Assembly (NCBI RefSeq): GCF_002441935.1
Contig: NZ_CP023668.1
Location: forward strand, 372,001 to 436,000
DNA length: 64,000 bases
Direction: 5' to 3'
Source: Mesoplasma lactucae ATCC 49193
GTDB taxonomy: Bacteria > Bacillota_I > Bacilli_A > Mycoplasmatales > Mycoplasmataceae
The position numbers were made by a program, and so were the translations under genes. Under the pieces are notes generated by a model that saw nothing but the letters and a program-made list of their open reading frames with translations, was not told the origin of the DNA and ran no database searches. This document shows, one piece after another, positions 33,742 through 46,007 of this stretch (its first letter is position 1; the number at the start of each line of letters is the position of its first letter).

Positions 33742-35357
33742 TATTTTGACTCCTTCATTGATTTAGTAGTCATTGTATCTTCTAAAACAGTTTCTGGAGT
33801 TGCTTTACTAGTTCAACCAAAGTTAGTAGAGATTTTCTTGTTAAATAACGGAAAATCACTTTCTTTAACTGAGTTTTTATCTTTTAAAACAAGGTTATTA
33901 TTTTTTTGTAAAACAGCAATTAAGTTTTTAGAATTGTTGGCATCTTCAATTTGAGCTCCAACGTTTTTTTTCAATTCTGCTCGTTCTTTTGGAGAAAGAT
34001 TTCTCATTAAACGATTTGTAGCCAAACTGAAACTTCATTTGTTATTTGCTTCAGCCTTACGTTTTTCAAGACGAATAATTTTTAATTCTTCTTTAATATA
34101 ACGTTCTTTTAATTCTTCTAAACGTTTCTTTTCTGCTTTTGGTAATTCGATTTCAACTTCATTACCATTAATGATAATTTTGTTGTTTTTTAAGCTATCT
34201 TTTAACTTAGTTGTTAAGAAGTTTAAAATACGTTCAAAAGCTACTTGAAGTTGTTCAAGGTGTTTAATTGGTGGAACAACTTTCTTTTCTTTTTTAATTA
34301 ATTTAATGATTCTTTTGATTTCTTTAACAACTTTGTTGATAGCTTCTTTCATTGCATCAATCGCTTTTTTAGAAATATCAGAAGAAGCTAATTCATTAAA
34401 TTGAGTTCCTAATTCATTTACATAGAAGATTCCGTTTTTAACATTTAAATCAAATTCAGCATCAATTTCACTTAAATTATTTGCAAAATATGAATCATAG
34501 ACATTTTGTAAATCGTCTAATAATGATTTGTATCGGCGTAATAAAGGTCGAAAGAATGGATCAGTTTTCTTACGTTTTTCTTTATTAATTTCTTCATTTG
34601 ATGCCATTTTATTAAATTCAAAAATTGAACCATATTCTTTTTTGATTTGTTTAACAGTTAAATCATCAGTAATGGTTCCTTTATGAAGATAAATAACTCT
34701 TGAAGCAATAACACTCATGATATATTCATCAGGATAAATTAAAACAATAGTATTATCATCTTTTAAATATTCTTTTAGTAAATCAATAATTTTTGATTTA
34801 CGTTCATAATCTAATGCTGATGATAAATCATCAATGACTAATAATTCTGGTTTATGAATCATTGCTAAGAAAATAGCAAACAATTGTAAGTTAACAATTG
34901 AAAGTTTTGATAACGCTTTATTTCAAATATCATCAATACCAAAAACGTTGCGCAAACGAGCAACTCATTCTTGATCTTGAACATTATAAATATTGATTCA
35001 TAGACTTGTAACATCACTGACTTTGAATCCGTTTGGTCAAGCTTGTTCTCTTGCTTGATATCCAATCGCATTAAAAATATTTTCTTCTTTGAAATAATAA
35101 TCAATAATTCCAGAAGTTTGTTTAATAACGTTGGCAATTAGTCTCCCTAAAGTTGATTTACCAGAACCATTGGCTCCAAGTAAGGCGATACATTCACCTT
35201 TTCTGATTTGTAAATCAACTTTTCTAACTGCTCATGTTTGACGATTGAAGGTTTTAGAAACGTTGTCTAATTCAACAATAATATTAGGGTCTAGCTTATG
35301 AATTTTTTGTTCGACTTCTTGGTTTTCTTCGTCGATCATTGCTTCGATTTGATCCAT
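33741..35357 (-). CDS. ABC transporter ATPase with degenerate catalytic motifs
   Basis: A 538-residue protein: an N-terminal ABC domain (about 25-225) with Walker A GANGSGKST, a Q-loop glutamine, but a signature region reading LSKLSIVNLQ in place of LSGGQ, Walker B LLVIDDLSS with Asp where the catalytic Glu is expected, and no histidine at the switch position (VLIYPDEYI). The remaining 300 residues are lysine- and glutamate-rich, largely helical, with coiled-coil tendency. It heads the operon with two ABC-2 permeases through a TAATG junction. Motif loss suggests weak or altered ATP hydrolysis. Start 35357 follows AAGGAG. Confidence 0.85.
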
Positions 35358-35440
35358 TTTTTTCTCCTTAGTTTCCAACTATAAAATGTGATATTTCCCT
35401 TATAAATAAAAGTTCTTTTTACATACAACTTAATATTAAA

Positions 35441-36454
35441 CTATTTCTTTTTCTTTGCATTATCTTCAACAGCCTTTTTAACAAAATCTAATGAAGTTTC
35501 AATATAATTTTCTTTATATTCAATTAAAGCTTTAGTATGGTGATAGCCATCATAAATTCTTAAATGATTTTGAACACTATGTTCAATGTTATTTTTTTCA
35601 GTTCACATTCTAAAGCTATCTAAATAATCAGTAACTTTATCATAACGATTGTGAATGTATAAAATTGGAAAACGCATATTATCTGCTTGAATTAATTTTG
35701 TGAAATCTAATCCACTTAAATCAACACCATACTCATTTTTATAAATCATTAACATTTGGCTTAAAACTTCATTGGCATATCCTTCAAAAAAGGAAGCTGA
35801 GTTATCAGCAATCATTCGTTCAAGAAGTTTTGGTACAGACATATAAGCTGAATCAGAAACTCCTCAAATAATGTTTGCTTGTTTAATTAATTCTGGTTCA
35901 GTTAACATAAAGTAGTTTAAGGTAAATCCACCCATACTAGTTCCAACTAAACCAATGTGATCAATTGTGTATGATTCCATTAATCATTTAATTGCAGCAA
36001 TTAAATCTCATTTTTCTTTATATCCTCAAGTCACAACATCAATTCCACTTTGACCATGGTTTCTAAAGTCAAAAGTTAAAATGTTATAACCTAAAGCACG
36101 ATAATGTCAGGTTAAATATAAAACATCAAAACGATTTGAGTTATACCCATGACAACCAACAATTCATTTGTTGGTTGGTTTATCGTTTAATCAAACACTT
36201 GCAGCAATTTTATTTTGATCAAGTGATGGGAAAGTAACATTTAAAGAAGGAGACTTATAGTCAACATCCATCTTTTTATTTGAGTTTCTAGTCACAGGAG
36301 AAAAGTCAAACATTTTAATTAAATTTAAACGAACGCTATCTCCATCTTTGTTAACATAAATCGGAGTTGAGAAGTGAGTATTTCACATGTTAACCATGAT
36401 TTTTGCTAACGTACCAGGTTTTTGTTCTTGTTCTTTTACTTTTGGTTTTTTCAT
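35441..36454 (-). CDS. Alpha/beta hydrolase
   Basis: A 337-residue soluble hydrolase. Fold motifs are VGCHGYNSNR (oxyanion region), FDFRNHGQS, the nucleophile elbow GTSMGG (Ser near residue 190), PILYIHNRYDKVTD with the likely acid Asp, and a catalytic His in YDGYHHTK. Such enzymes in mollicutes are often annotated as esterases, lysophospholipases or X-Pro-like hydrolases; the substrate is not evident. It lies between the ABC operon and sepF and shares no clear promoter with them. Confidence 0.88.
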
Positions 36455-36557
36455 GAAAAGATGGGCCTTTCTAAATATATAAGTGTGCTTTTATCTTTAT
36501 TATAACAATCAAAAAACTAATTAAAGTTCTTGTGCTTAAGAAAGATAAGAAAAAAGG

Positions 36558-36583
36558 AAATAAGATAAGCTCTCATTTCCTAT
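36558..36583. terminator. Possible terminator after sepF
   Basis: A short stem GGAAAT/ATTTCC with a 12-base loop overlaps the sepF stop; on the minus strand it is followed by a T-rich run. This would end the mraZ-rsmH-ftsA-ftsZ-sepF transcript. Confidence 0.55.
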
Positions 36584-36921
36584 TTGATTTCTAATTCAAA
36601 AACATTGTCTTCGATTTTAGTTAAATAACCTTCTTTTGCAAAGATTACTCCACTCATAAAGTTTAATGTTTTTGAACGATCGTCTTTAGGCATTTTAGTT
36701 AAGACAATAATAATTTTTTTATAATCCATTAATCCTTTGGCAGCTTGTTTGATATCTTCAAAACTTGTTGGAGTATATCTTGGAGTAATGGGAAGCTCTT
36801 TATCATCATCACCGATTGCCATTGTTATGTCAGCTGAAGAATCATTTAGAAGAAAAGTTCCGTCATCAACTTCTAAATTATTTTTACTTCTTTGGTTTTT
36901 GTTTTTGAAGATAGCCATCAT
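36580..36921 (-). CDS. sepF: SepF-like cell division protein
   Basis: A 113-residue protein of the SepF family, which in Gram-positive bacteria binds FtsZ and tethers it to the membrane. The C-terminal domain shows YTPTSFEDIKQAAKGLMDYK, VLTKMPKDDRSKTLNFMSGVIFA and DNVFELEIK, in the order of the SepF fold. The linker is short. Start at ATG 36921 overlaps the ftsZ stop (TAATG); an ATG follows immediately and is an equal candidate. Confidence 0.9.
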   Translation of the reverse strand: MMAIFKNKNQRSKNNLEVDDGTFLLNDSSADITMAIGDDDKELPITPRYTPTSFEDIKQAAKGLMDYKKIIIVLTKMPKDDRSKTLNFMSGVIFAKEGYLTKIEDNVFELEIK

Positions 36922-38120
36922 TATTTATGTTTAACGAATGACGGAATATCGTTATCTTCATTATTGAAGGTGAAGTTAGTCATAGTTGCTTCTAAAACTT
37001 CTTCTTCAGTCAAATCACCAAAGCTAATGTCTTCTTCAGCTTCATCTTCTTCATCAAGATCATAATCTGATTCAACCATTTCAACTTCTTCGTCCATATC
37101 AGTTGCACTAGTTTGTTGTGGTTCATTGACAGTTTGTTGTGAAAAATCAAGTTCTTCATTTTCATTACTTTCAAGGTTTTCATCAAAACCTGTAGCAATA
37201 ATTGTTACAACAATGTTATCTTTTAATTCATCGTTTGTAGCCATACCAAAGACAATGTTTAAATCTTCTCCAGCAGCTTCTTCAATTACATTAACTGCTG
37301 CATAAACATCATTTAAAGTAATTTTGCTTCCACCAGTTACATTAACAATTGCATCTTTTGCACCACGAATTGAAGTGTCTAATAATGAAGAGTTGATAGC
37401 TTTTTTAGCAGCTTCAACAGCTCCACCATCACCAGATCCAACTCCAATTCCAAATAAAGCTTTACCTTTATTTTTCATCACATTTTTAACGTCTGCAAAA
37501 TCTAAATTGATTTGTGATGGAATTGCAATTAAATCAGTAATTGTTTGAACTCCTTGTCTTAAGATATTGTCAGCTTCTCTAAATGATTCTTTGGCTGGAA
37601 TATTTCCAGTTAATTCTAATAAACGGTCATTTGAAACAATAATCATTGAATCCACATTTTTTTGTAATTCTTCAATTCCTTCGTTTGCAAAGTTAACACG
37701 TTTTTTACCTTCAAATCTAAATGGTTTAGTAACAATCCCGATTGTTAAAGCACCAAGTTCTCTAGCTATTTTAGCAATAACAGGTGCAGCACCAGTTCCA
37801 GTACCCCCACCCATTCCAGCAGCAATAAAGACTAATTCAGCTCCTTGTAAAGCTTCTTTAATTTCATCTTCTGCTTCAATTGCAGCTTTTTTACCAATTT
37901 CAGGATCTGCTCCTGCTCCTAATCCTTTGCAAGTAGCCTCTCCTAAAATTAATTTTTTATCAATTCCAGATGCATTTAAAACTTGCATATCTGTATTAGC
38001 AACGATAAATTCAACGTTTTTCATGTCATTTTCTAACATGCGGTTAACAGCATTGTTTCCTCCGCCACCAACTCCAATGACCTTAATCATTGCTCCATTG
38101 TTTACTCATTCTTTTGCCAT
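36921..38120 (-). CDS. ftsZ: Cell division protein FtsZ
   Basis: The tubulin-like GTPase that forms the division ring; 399 residues. GTP-binding motifs VGGGGNNAVNRM and GMGGGTGTGAAPVI are intact, as is the T7 loop (NLDFADVKNVM). A long acidic linker precedes a conserved C-terminal tail DIPSFVKHK, which in other bacteria binds SepF, FtsA or ZipA. The start MAKEWVNN at 38120 is separated by 14 bases from ftsA. It belongs to the mraZ-rsmH-ftsA-ftsZ-sepF operon. Confidence 0.98.
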
Positions 38121-38134
38121 TGTATATCAACTCC

Positions 38135-39508
38135 TTATTTATCTAACTCTCTGACAAAAACATTGTTTGTACTTCTAAAGTATGAAACTGTTTTTGCTGA
38201 TTGTTCATTTTGATTTTCCATCATGACTAACATGTCTGGTTGGTTCATGATTTGTTTTTCTTTATCAACCATTTCAGAACGTAATTTCATTCCTGATTGA
38301 TGTTTAATGTTATTAGCATAACCAATGATGTTTTTCATTTCTTGGTTATAAACTCCTAACACTTCTTCTTTTTTATTGTTTTTTAACATTTTCATGTTTT
38401 TATGTTTGAAATAGTTAGCAACGTTTTTAATATCACTAATCATTCCACATTGATATTGCATTGCAATATCATTAGTATTTAATCCCATTTGTAAAGAGAC
38501 TGAAGTTTGAACATCTTTTAAAACTTCGTCTAATTTTGTAATTAACATTTTTAAAATTTGGTTTGCAGTAAATGTAGAGATGACTGCGTTTTTATTCTTG
38601 TTTCTCAATAAACAAGTGTTTTTATTGCCAAATCCTAATTTATTAAGATCTAGGTGGTTTTCAATAATATTTTTAATTTGTGATAAATCTTGTTTTGTGT
38701 TTAAATTTAATTCTTCAGTAATTCTTGAGTAAAGGTCATTTAACCCAACAGTAACATTTACTCTTCTTACGTTTCCAAAACCATCATAATATTTAACTCA
38801 AATATCATTTCATCCTCATTCATAAACGATTGAGGGTTTTAAATATAATGATTGAGTTAAAGCAGTGGGTAAATTAACCTTATTTAATCCAGAGATTTTA
38901 GCTACATCAATATTTAAATCATCAAAAACTTGTTTTAAGGGGTCAAATTTTTGTTTATTGATTTTTTGTCATTCTGATGAAAAACTAATTTCATTAGAAG
39001 TTAGTTTTTTAGCAGTAATTGGTGATTTGGTTCATTTACCATTGACCTTAACTGCACCACAGGTACAATCAATCGCCATTTCTTTATTTTCTTTACTGAT
39101 GATTTCTTTTTGTTTATTTACGAATTTTGTTCATGTTTCTCTTACAAAGTCACTTGTAATGTAATATTCACCATATTCGTTAGCTTTGATTTCAACATCT
39201 AAAATGCGGTTTTCAAAACTAATAAATTCATTTGGGATAAGTAAACTTACTTTTTCTAAATGTTTTTGATATTGTGGGTAAATACTTTTGAACTTATTTG
39301 TAGCGTTTTGTAAAAAATCTTCTAAGTTTTTTAATTCTTCTTGTTTAAAAGATGAATCATAGTCAGCAAACTGTGAAAAGATTTTTTTACTATCAATAAA
39401 TAATACTCGGTTAGCACCAACAAGTTGAATATCAACAACAGAATAGTTAACCATTCCATCACTTTTAATTTCAATAATTTGATCAATTTCTTGATAATTC
39501 TTGTTCAT
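38135..39508 (-). CDS. ftsA: Divergent FtsA-like division protein
   Basis: A 457-residue protein placed exactly where ftsA is expected, between rsmH and ftsZ. Its layout follows actin-like FtsA: a VDIQLVGANRVLFID first strand pair, a middle region corresponding to the SHS2-type insertion, and SIVYEWGWNDIWVKYYDGFGNVRR, aligned to the position of the second phosphate-binding motif (DIGGGTT in FtsA), where the glycines are lost. It probably no longer binds ATP in the classical way. There is no obvious amphipathic C-terminal helix; it ends in an acid-poor tail. The ATG at 39508 has better spacing from AAAGGGG than the one at 39514. Confidence 0.7.
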
Positions 39509-39537
39509 AACCATTACCCCTTTCTATAGGTTTTCTT

Positions 39538-40464
39538 TTATTTTTTTTCGATTACTCAAAGTTTTGAACTATGAGCTCTTCTATTTTGTTCAAGCTCATC
39601 TTTTGATGGCTTGATCGGTTTTTTGGAGATAAGTTTAAATTTTGTTCCGTCATCATCAACTTCAACGGGTAAGTTTTTTAAAACTTGTTGTTGTGGTGAA
39701 GTTGTTGCTTCTTTAACAATCTTTGAAACAATTTTTTCTTCTTGTGACTGGAAGGTTATAATACATATTCTTCCATGTGGTTTAATCACATCTAGTGCTT
39801 GTCTTAAAGACTTCTCTAAAGCATCCATTTCTCCATTCACATAAACTCTCAAAGCTTGGAATGTTTTCTTAGCTGGGTGTTTTGGAAGCTTTAATACTTT
39901 TTGTGGTAAAGCTTTTTTAATCACATCAACTAGTTGAAGGGTTGATTTAATTGGTCTTGATTTGACAATTTCTCTAGCAATTTGTTTAGAAAATTTTTCA
40001 TCACCATATTGATAAATAATATTGGCAAGTTCTTTTTCATCATAAGTATTAACAACTTTCTCGGCTGTTAAATCTTGTGATTGATCCATTCTCATGTCCA
40101 GAGGACCATCGAATCGATAGCTGAACCCGCGATTATCTTCATCAAATTGGGGTGAAGAAACTCCTAAGTCATATAAGATTCCATCAACTTCAAAGATACC
40201 TTCAATTGCTAATAAAGCTTTTAAGTTATCAAAATTACCTTTAATAATTTTGAAGTTTGGTTTAATCTCACTTAAGCGTTTCTGGCTTTTTTCTATTGCT
40301 TCATCATCGCGATCGATACTGATTAAAAGACCTTTATCAGATAATCTTTTTAAGATTTCTGATGAATGGCCTCCGCGACCTAAAGTACAGTCAACATAGA
40401 TTCCGTCAGGATTGATATTTAAATTATCAATGCTTTCTTGTAACAAAACTGATATATGTTCCAT
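39538..40464 (-). CDS. rsmH: 16S rRNA (cytosine(1402)-N(4))-methyltransferase
   Basis: RsmH (MraW) methylates C1402 in the ribosomal P site. The 308-residue product begins EHISVLLQESIDNL and has the SAM motif YVDCTLGRGGHS, GILYDLGVSSPQFD and HPAKKTFQALRVYVN, followed by ICIITFQSQEEKIV. The last codons (TGA as Trp, then VIEKK) extend six codons past the point where the standard code would stop. The start overlaps the mraZ stop as TAATG. Confidence 0.97.
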
Positions 40465-40898
40465 TATTTGTTACCTCCCAATTGGGAAGCAACTTCTTCA
40501 AATTTTGGTTCATTTTCAGCTTCATAATTATCGAATTTATCACGATCTCAAATTTCTAAGTGATCGATAACTCCAATAATGTAGACTTCTTTTGAAATTC
40601 CTGCATTCTTTAGTTGTTCAGCTGATAGTCTAATTCTTCCAGCATTATCAATCTCAACTTCTTCAGTGTTTGCAAAAATCTCACGAGTTACCATTCTGGC
40701 ACCCGGATTAGTTTGTGAAAACTGTTGAATTTGATTTGTATATGCTGAAAAGGCTTCAGGGGTTCTAACTTCTAGACAACCCTCAAACCCTTTAGATACA
40801 TAAACAACATTGCTAAGTTTGTTTCTTATTTTTGATGGAATAGTTAATCGAGACTTGTCATCGATTAAATGTGCATATTTTCCAATTAGTAGTTCCAT
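40464..40898 (-). CDS. mraZ: Transcriptional regulator MraZ
   Basis: MraZ is the AbrB-like regulator of the division cluster; it binds repeats upstream of its own operon. The 144-residue product has two SpoVT/AbrB-type repeats: KYAHLIDDKSRLTIPSKIR and a second with VEIDNAGRIRLSAEQL. Start ATG 40898 (MELLIGKY) fits the G-rich ribosome site at spacing 8; an upstream in-frame ATG at 40913 would overlap candidate operator boxes and lacks a site. It is the first gene of the cluster. Confidence 0.95.
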
Positions 40899-40910
40899 GA
40901 CAAATGCCCC

Positions 40911-40956
40911 CACTTTCTCCCACTCCCCAACATTATAACCACAAAAAGCACACTTT
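40911..40956 (-). promoter_or_regulatory. Candidate MraZ boxes and mraZ promoter
   Basis: On the minus strand a -10 box TATAAT (40937-40932) sits among three hexamers, AAAGTG at 40956-40951, GGAGTG at 40926-40921 and AAAGTG at 40916-40911. The three begin at multiples of ten bases, so they lie on one face of the helix. MraZ of Mycoplasma gallisepticum is known to bind AAAGTG-type repeats; the match here and the position over the promoter suggest autoregulation. The -35 hexamer is poor (TAGAAA at 17-base spacing). Confidence 0.65.
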
Positions 40957-41030
40957 TCTATTTTTTGTCAACAAAATTTTTTTGTATTTTTTTGAAACAA
41001 TCATTTTTTGAAACAATAGGAGAATAAAAA

Positions 41031-41057
41031 AAGAACGCTTCAGTTAGCGTTCTTTGA
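41031..41057. terminator. Intrinsic terminator after rpmF
   Basis: Stem AAAGAACGCT/AGCGTTCTTT with a 6-base loop, 25 bases after the rpmF stop, with an A-run on the plus side that gives a U-tail on the minus strand. Confidence 0.8.
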
Positions 41058-41082
41058 TTATTGTAATTTGTAAAACTAAAAA

Positions 41083-41262
41083 CTAGTTTTCAGTTTTAAC
41101 TGCTTCTTTACCTTTGTAGAAACCACAATCTCTACATACGCGGTGTGGTTTAATCATTGCTCCGCAGTTTTCGCAAGAGATGATTGCACTACTTTTTAAA
41201 GCCATGTGACTTCTTCTTTTATTTTTAACAGATTTACTTGTTTTTCTGAATGGTACAGCCAT
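41083..41262 (-). CDS. rpmF: 50S ribosomal protein L32
   Basis: A 59-residue ribosomal protein, too short for most ORF scans. It begins MAVPFRKTSKSVKNKRRSH, the L32 signature, and has two CxxC zinc pairs, CENCGAM and CRDCGFYKG. It follows the YceD-family gene, a pairing conserved across most bacteria, and ends in TAG at 41083-41085. Confidence 0.97.
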   Translation of the reverse strand: MAVPFRKTSKSVKNKRRSHMALKSSAIISCENCGAMIKPHRVCRDCGFYKGKEAVKTEN

Positions 41263-41298
41263 AATTACACCTCCACTTTTCTCTAATAACTTTTAAAG

Positions 41299-41817
41299 TT
41301 AATTCTTGTTCTTATCGTCTTTGAACTTAAATTCTTTTAATTTGTCTCATCTAGGATCTGGTTGGTTATTCTTGTTAGCTTCATATTCTTCTTCTGACAT
41401 CAAACTTCAACCAGAACCAGCCTTTGAGATTATATCATGATTATGTGTTAAGTTCATAGGAATATTTGCGTTAATTTGTTCAATAACTAAGGTATCGAAA
41501 TCAACGTTTTCTCCATCAATAATGTTTACATCATCATTGTTTTTATTAACAAAACTATAAGCATCATCTCAAGGGATTTCTTCTTCATGAACGATTAGTT
41601 CACCATCACGAGCATCAATGGCATCTAAACTATAATTAATAGTTCCATGCACAATGATTTCATCTTCATTTTTATCATAAAATACTTCAGCATCATAACT
41701 AACAGTATTATATTTTTTAATTAATGGGGAATGAATTTCAAACCCATCAAATTTTGTTAATTCATTAGAAACTTCAAACGGTTCTTTTCCATGTTTACGG
41801 ATTTCTTGTTTTAACAT
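41299..41817 (-). CDS. YceD/DUF177 family protein
   Basis: A 172-residue protein of the YceD family, whose genes are almost always directly upstream of rpmF and whose members are linked to 23S rRNA accumulation in other bacteria. Motifs: a central strand-rich core (EVFYDKNEDEIIVHGTINYSL with a D/E-rich follow-up) and DLV-type acidic end; TGA-coded Trp breaks the frame twice. It starts 3 bases after the pheT stop. Confidence 0.85.
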
Positions 41818-41819
41818 TC

Positions 41820-44204
41820 TTATCTCACTTTTACTTTCATTTCTTTAGCATTATTTAAGATCTTGTCTCATTGTCCATTAATTGTAGCATCATTTAACTG
41901 ATTAGTTAAATTGTTGAAAGTAATAGAAATTGATAAAGCAATTTTATTTTCTTTTTTCATTTCTTCTGATTGATAAATATCAATTAATTTGTAATCAGTA
42001 ATGTAATCAACACCATCTAATAATTCTTTAATTAATTCTTGATAAGCTAAATCAGTTGAAGTTTCTAAAGAAATATCTCTTGATGAAGCTTGGTATTTTG
42101 AAACTTCTTTAATTGTTAAAGTTTCATTAATCACACTAAATAAAGTTCCTAAATCGATTTCTCCAACAAAAGTTTTTCCTAATTTGTTTTTTTCTTCATA
42201 TCTTGGATTTAAACAATAGATAAATCCAATTGTTTTAGCACCAATTTTAATTTTGGCATTTTGATATGGGTGAATTTCAGCAATTACTTTGTTTGTCGGG
42301 ATTAGTTCATAACTAACTTTTGTTTGATCAACATTATATAAATCAAAGATATCTTCTAAGATTCCTTTTAAATAAAAGAAGTTAGCTTCTTGTCTATCTC
42401 TAAAGTCACTATTAAATTCTCCACTTAAAGCTCATGCTAAGTGAGTTTGACGTCCATCAGTTGTATAAACATCAGCAATTTCAAATAATTTTAAGTTTTT
42501 ATTTCCTTTAGCTGAGTTTGATTGAATAATATCAATCATTGATTTTCCTAAACTCATTCGATAAACTTCATGAAGGTTTGATAATGGTGACATTAATTTA
42601 ACTGGTTTTTTTAAGTTAAATAAGTTTCAATGTTTATTATCTTCTTCATTTACTAATGAATAAGTTTTAATATTCATCAATCCAGCCCCAATTAAATAGT
42701 TAGTAACTTTCTTTTGTAAGTCGGCATTTAAATCTTGTTCATGCTTCATTGCTTTAATTACAAGTGGTTTTGGAATGATTCTGTCATATCCATAAATTCT
42801 TGCAACTTCTTCTGCAACTTCTTTTTCACCAGTAATATCAATTCTGTTTGGATCACAAATGAAAGTCATATCATCACTACGACCTTTAATTTCAAATCCT
42901 TGTAAGTCTTCAAATAAGTCTTTGATTTCATCAATGTTAAATTCAGTTCCTAAAGTGTAATTTAGATATGAAACAGAAGTTTCAATTTCATTATGAACAA
43001 TTACAGGCCCTAAAAGATATTCAAGTTTATGAGCACTACTAATTAAAGCATAGTCATCAAAGATATCCTTTAAAGTTTCATTAGCATCTTCAAATTTATT
43101 AGCATATAAAGGTTTGATATATCTTTGTAAAGCAACGTTTGAAGTATTTAAACGTTTTTGTTGGGTTCTCATAATAACTGGATTGAAGTTAAAATAAATT
43201 GCTAAAACTTGTTTTGTTTTATCAGTTACTCGATATTTATTTTCAACTTCTAAACCAATTACATCAATAATTGATTGACCATCTTTTAAAGCGACTAGTT
43301 CTTGATCATCAATTGTTGATGTTCCTAAACTAATATCTTTTGATTTTAATTTATCATAATCAATTAAAATAACTGGTTGAGCAATTTCAATTGCCATTAC
43401 GTTTGCTAAGTCATATAAATAGTTTCCAGTTGATTTACAATTATTAAATTTTAATCATAAATCAGTTTCAACATTTAACTTATCTTCATAATTATCAATC
43501 ATAAAGATTGAATATCCAGCAGTATTAACAGCTCCATCTAAACTTGGAGCAATTTTTAAATTAATATCTTCAATATTCTTTTTATCTTTAACTTTATTAT
43601 CTAAACGATAAAAATCAGTTTGTGAATGGAAGTAGTTTCCTAATTCTTTTAATAATTGAACACTACTTAAAGCATCAGATCTATTTAAAGTTAAATCCAT
43701 ATCTCAAATATAATCATCAAAACCAATAGCATCAACACCTTTACCAATTAAAGCATCAAGGTTGTTGTATGATTCGATAATATAAATTCCGTTTTGTTCT
43801 TCTTCAGTTAAAACTGATGGTGAAACTCCAATTTCAGATAATGAACAAATCATTCCTTCAGATTTATATCCCAAAAGTTCTCTTTCATCCATTGTAATTC
43901 CAGCAGCAATTGTTGATCCAATTGGAGCCACAATTACATAAATACCTTCCTTTACATTTGGAGCACCACAAACAATTTGAACAAATTTCTTTTCTCCAAG
44001 TTGAACTTTATTAACAGTTAAATGAGAATCAGGAATTTTTTCAGATTCAACAACTTTTCCAATAACTAAACCTTTGTTTAATTTTGAATAATCTTTAGTT
44101 TCTTCAACTTCAAAACCTAATGAGTTTAAAGCAACAGAAATTTCATCGTTTGAAATTCCTGATAAATCCATGAATTTTTGAAGTCAGTTTCTAGTTAAAA
44201 TCAT
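41820..44204 (-). CDS. pheT: Phenylalanyl-tRNA synthetase beta subunit
   Basis: A 794-residue subunit of the alpha2-beta2 enzyme. It begins ILTRNWLQKFMDLS; an N-terminal EMAP/tRNA-binding domain (about 35-150, VNKVQLGEKKFVQIVCGAPN), the B3/B4 editing region, the B5 domain with CDPNRIDITGEKEVAEEVARIYGYD and a C-terminal ferredoxin-like anticodon-binding domain (SKYQASSRDISLE) are all present. Start at 44204, 14 bases after pheS. Confidence 0.97.
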
Positions 44205-44218
44205 TTCTTTCCCTCTTC

Positions 44219-45265
<1,047 letters not shown>

Positions 45266-45350
45266 AATATTCCCCTCTCGTGAATCTAGTCATTTATATA
45301 TTTTACTATTTATTCTCAAAAATCAAAAGAAACTAAATCATGAAAACAAA

Positions 45351-45375
45351 AAAAGAAAGTCATTTTAGACTTTCT
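45351..45375. terminator. Intrinsic terminator
   Basis: Stem AAGAAAGTC/GACTTTCTT with a 6-base loop following the 203-residue protein gene. Confidence 0.7.
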
Positions 45376-45379
45376 TATC

Positions 45380-45991
45380 TTATTCATGTTTATGTTTTAA
45401 ATTTTTAACAAGATTAGTTTGTTCAATAATCTTTCCATCATAAGCATTTGCTAAAATACCATAAACTTGATCGTTTGGAATTGCTTTTGAGATTAACTTA
45501 ATTGATTCTTTCATTTTTTTCATAATTGTTAAAACAAAATACTCATAGCGATAAGCTTCTCAATATAAAGGTTCTCAATCAACTAATTGTTTATGTAAAG
45601 GAAAATTACCAACTGTAGCAACAATTCAAGGAATAAATCCTTCATTGATATAATCTTTAAAGTTTTTATAAAAGTTATTTAAAAACTCAACATAGATGTT
45701 TTTGATTTTTTCTTCATTTTTGATTTCTAAAAGATAACGTTGTAAAGCATTTCTAGTATTTAAAGAAAGTTCACGAAGTTGATCAACCTTATCATCAATC
45801 ATCAGAATTTCATTATGGTTTAATTGAAAATCCATATTTAAAGAAATTTGTGATTGAATGGTAGTTTTAGAAATTAAATTATCAAACCCTTCAAAGAATC
45901 AGCGAATGTGGAAGTTTTCTTCTGTTCCTGTATTCACCTTTGCAGTTTTATCTTTTTCGAACTCTTCTTCTCACTCTGTGAAAATACTCAT
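45380..45991 (-). CDS. Hypothetical protein, 203 residues
   Basis: An acidic-to-neutral soluble protein without signal peptide or membrane helix; it is rich in aromatic residues and helix-forming stretches. I recognise no family. It begins at ATG 45991 (MSIFTEWEEEFEK) and sits 16 bases downstream of the 1476-residue FtsX-type permease, so it may be cotranscribed with it and play a cytoplasmic partner role, but no ATPase motif is present. A terminator follows. Confidence 0.7.
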
Positions 45992-46007
45992 TTATTAAAT
46001 CTTCTTT

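Noticed and set aside
36737-38154. Plus-strand frames opposite ftsZ and sepF
   Set aside because: They are antisense to well-supported genes and arise from codon bias in the opposite strand.
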